From NCBI RefSeq assembly GCF_905404315.1, contig NC_066265.1, positions 31,644,501-31,708,500 on the forward strand: a stretch of DNA of 64,000 bases, written 5' to 3'. The translations under genes were made by a program, and so were the position numbers. Below, piece by piece: positions 62,020 through 64,000 of this stretch. Source of the DNA: Leptidea sinapis (Eukaryota; Arthropoda; Insecta; Lepidoptera; Pieridae). Each line of letters begins with the position of its first letter. Position 1 is the stretch's first letter. The notes under the pieces were generated by a model that did not search any database, was not told where the DNA came from, and saw only the letters and a program-made list of their open reading frames with translations.

Positions 62020-64000
62020 TTAGTAACTGTATGATACAGCAATAGACAAAGATTAATGGGTGTGGCTAAAATAATAACTCAAGGCTATCTTTTCACATAA
62101 CCTCAAAATCGACGTTATTTTGTTTAACACAATAGCTAGCAACGAATAATTGTTATACATTTCTTTTATTTATCTATGAGTCAAAGAATAATTGATACTT
62201 GAAGGAATTGGCAGACATCGTTACCTCTCTGTAAGGCCAAATGTATCTTGTGACGAAGGTACGTGCCATGCCACACCTTTCCCTTGGATCACATCTGTTT
62301 TTGTGCTGATCATCGCCAAGCACCACCGTCTCCCTCAAGGGCAACAATCAACTTTCCATAATATTTGGTTTCCATAATGGTGCAATTCATATTTCCTCCA
62401 CTTTAGGTTTTCGGCAGTATCGGTTGCCGATTTGGCCAATTACTGTTCGTGCTCTCACTGTACTATCGACAAAATTGAATTGTGACCCTCCTGTAATGTC
62501 ATTTTTCTACAGTTATACAGTTATGAAGGTAAAAGAATTTTCAGCAAAGTAAGTAGGTCATGAAACAATTTTATCGATGGTAGTAGAAATGTCTAGAAAT
62601 AATTTTCATCAAAATCGTTTAAGCCAGATATGAGTTTTATAAGATTTTGTTAAGAACCAGATAGACGAAAATTATAATAAGAGTTTCTTCTGAGAAATCT
62701 TTCTTAGTTTTTTTATCTACCAAGAATTTGCATCAGTGCGTCATAAAACGATTTTTAACACTAATTTAAGCAAAATTACAGATAGACTACAAATTTATAT
62801 AGAGGTACCTAAAGAGAGAGTGTGTTCTAAAAACTTATTTGTACACTACTCACACTGACAATAAATGTAAATAAATAAAATTGTAATCGATCTACCACTA
62901 GTCGCGATTAGCGCTTGGTTGTTGCCAGTATACATAGTTTCGATTATAGTTAACTAAACTCCTACAGCTCCAGACTTCCCGCACTGAATTATTGTTTCTT
63001 GTTTGGGTGACCTGAAAAAAATAAAAGGCAATATGAACAATTTTTTTACACCAACTTCTGGGGATTCTGTTCGAAAATTTCAGAGACAAATCCATCCAGC
63101 TACGATATTATATATATACGATATACGCTCCCCTGTGCGTTCAGTACCTCAGGTTACGGATGTTTTTGTAGTTTTCCAATTGCAAAAAACGTAAGTACAA
63201 TGTGAGATTATACTGTCAATGCCGAAATGACATTTTTAAAGATTGTGTGCTTGGTTTGAGTCTACATACAGAATGCACTACCCGTCCGCCCGCATGGCCT
63301 AGAGTTGAGAGTTCTGGCCTTGCAGAGTTCCACGAGTCAAAAGCTCCTGTGACAGCCTCCTCAACGCAAAACACGGGTCCAATTGGTTTAAGCATGGTTT
63401 CATAATTACCAAGTTACCCGGTCATTCAGTCGAAGAGATCAGTGGGAGCCGATTCTTCGGTAGGGATCGCGTTTAACTCCTATATATTACGTAATACCGA
63501 AGTGATACGTTTTAGTAGTTGAGAAAGATCATAGAGTACATTCGGAAGGATTATTTGTCCACCGTCCCGTAGTACCGTCGGAGCAAAATTCAATGGAATT
63601 TGTAAAATGGAAGACCAGTCAAGTATGGATTTTGGTCTTAGCCGAAACGTTCACAAGAAACTAACAAACTAAGATTTGTGAATTTCTTTTTAGATACTTA
63701 ATACGTTTTTTCATAGATTATGACTAGACTAGACCCCCGTGCATTGGAACCACCAATAACCATGCTTTGTTACGCAATCAATACTTTTGATTGGTGATAC
63801 TTGAAGTATAATCTTAGAACTACCGTCTATTAGCCTGGCGGCCTGTACTCATATAATCGCACGGGGTTTCTACTATTATCAATAGTTAAAGACTAAAATT
63901 CTTCCGCTTATGGCGACTTCAGACCAAACTATGTTTAACAACATTCATGAAATTACGCATGTTTTTATGCATTCTCATATTTGCAATTTTAACATGCAAC
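62020..64000. other. Non-coding flank
   Basis: AT-rich with a few GC-richer patches (about 62200-62400 and 63240-63480). Short open frames only, none with a recognisable domain or plausible splice structure. No known repeat family was recognised. Confidence 0.45.

Overview
This window is eukaryotic, animal, and most likely lepidopteran (butterfly or moth). The evidence is AT-rich DNA with long introns, GT-AG spliced exons, and a dense load of short interspersed repeats of the kinds I know from Lepidoptera: poly-A-tailed SINEs, tRNA-derived SINEs, non-autonomous Helitrons ending in CTAG|T, 5'-truncated Jockey/CR1-like LINE tails, an RTE-like tail and several foldback MITEs. Nothing bacterial or viral is visible. 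The species cannot be named from sequence alone.

One real protein-coding gene is visible, on the plus strand from 31356 to 59293. Nine exons join in frame, with every junction phase-consistent, into about 1130 codons. The first three exons encode a coiled coil that lines up without gaps with the conserved N-terminus of vertebrate NCKAP5/NCKAP5L (Cep169): a valine-rich block ending LLSQK, then an ELESQN block. A large acidic, Ser-rich, mostly disordered centre holds two SxIP motifs in a basic Ser/Pro stretch (the EB1-binding motif of microtubule plus-end trackers) and one PPPY motif. The C-terminal exons carry a second PPPY, a conserved-looking WVHVEKDIDF block and a GC-rich final exon ending in an acidic FDFLDDL segment. 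The product is therefore probably a microtubule/centrosome-associated +TIP of the NCKAP5 family. An earlier exon, coding or 5' UTR, probably lies upstream of 31356.

Layout: 1-31355 is non-coding (intergenic or upstream intron) with scattered repeats and unique GC-richer islands. 31447-47523 is a 16-kb intron containing a 1.2-kb tandem duplication bounded by SINEs (33238-35638). 47524-59293 holds the remaining eight exons, with mobile elements inserted very close to several splice sites: a MITE about 120 bp before exon 2, a Helitron 17 bp after it, SINEs on both sides of exon 3, and a SINE 58 bp before exon 8. 59294-64000 is 3' flank or UTR with an intact-looking MITE at 61811-62019 and no supported gene.

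I saw no functional tRNA or rRNA gene, CRISPR array or intact transposase. No clearly new biological system is evident. The most interesting points are the insect NCKAP5-type gene with its paired SxIP and PPPY motifs, the SINE-bounded tandem duplication with uneven identity, the tRNA-arm palindrome at 9247-9405, and the placement of repeats around exons.
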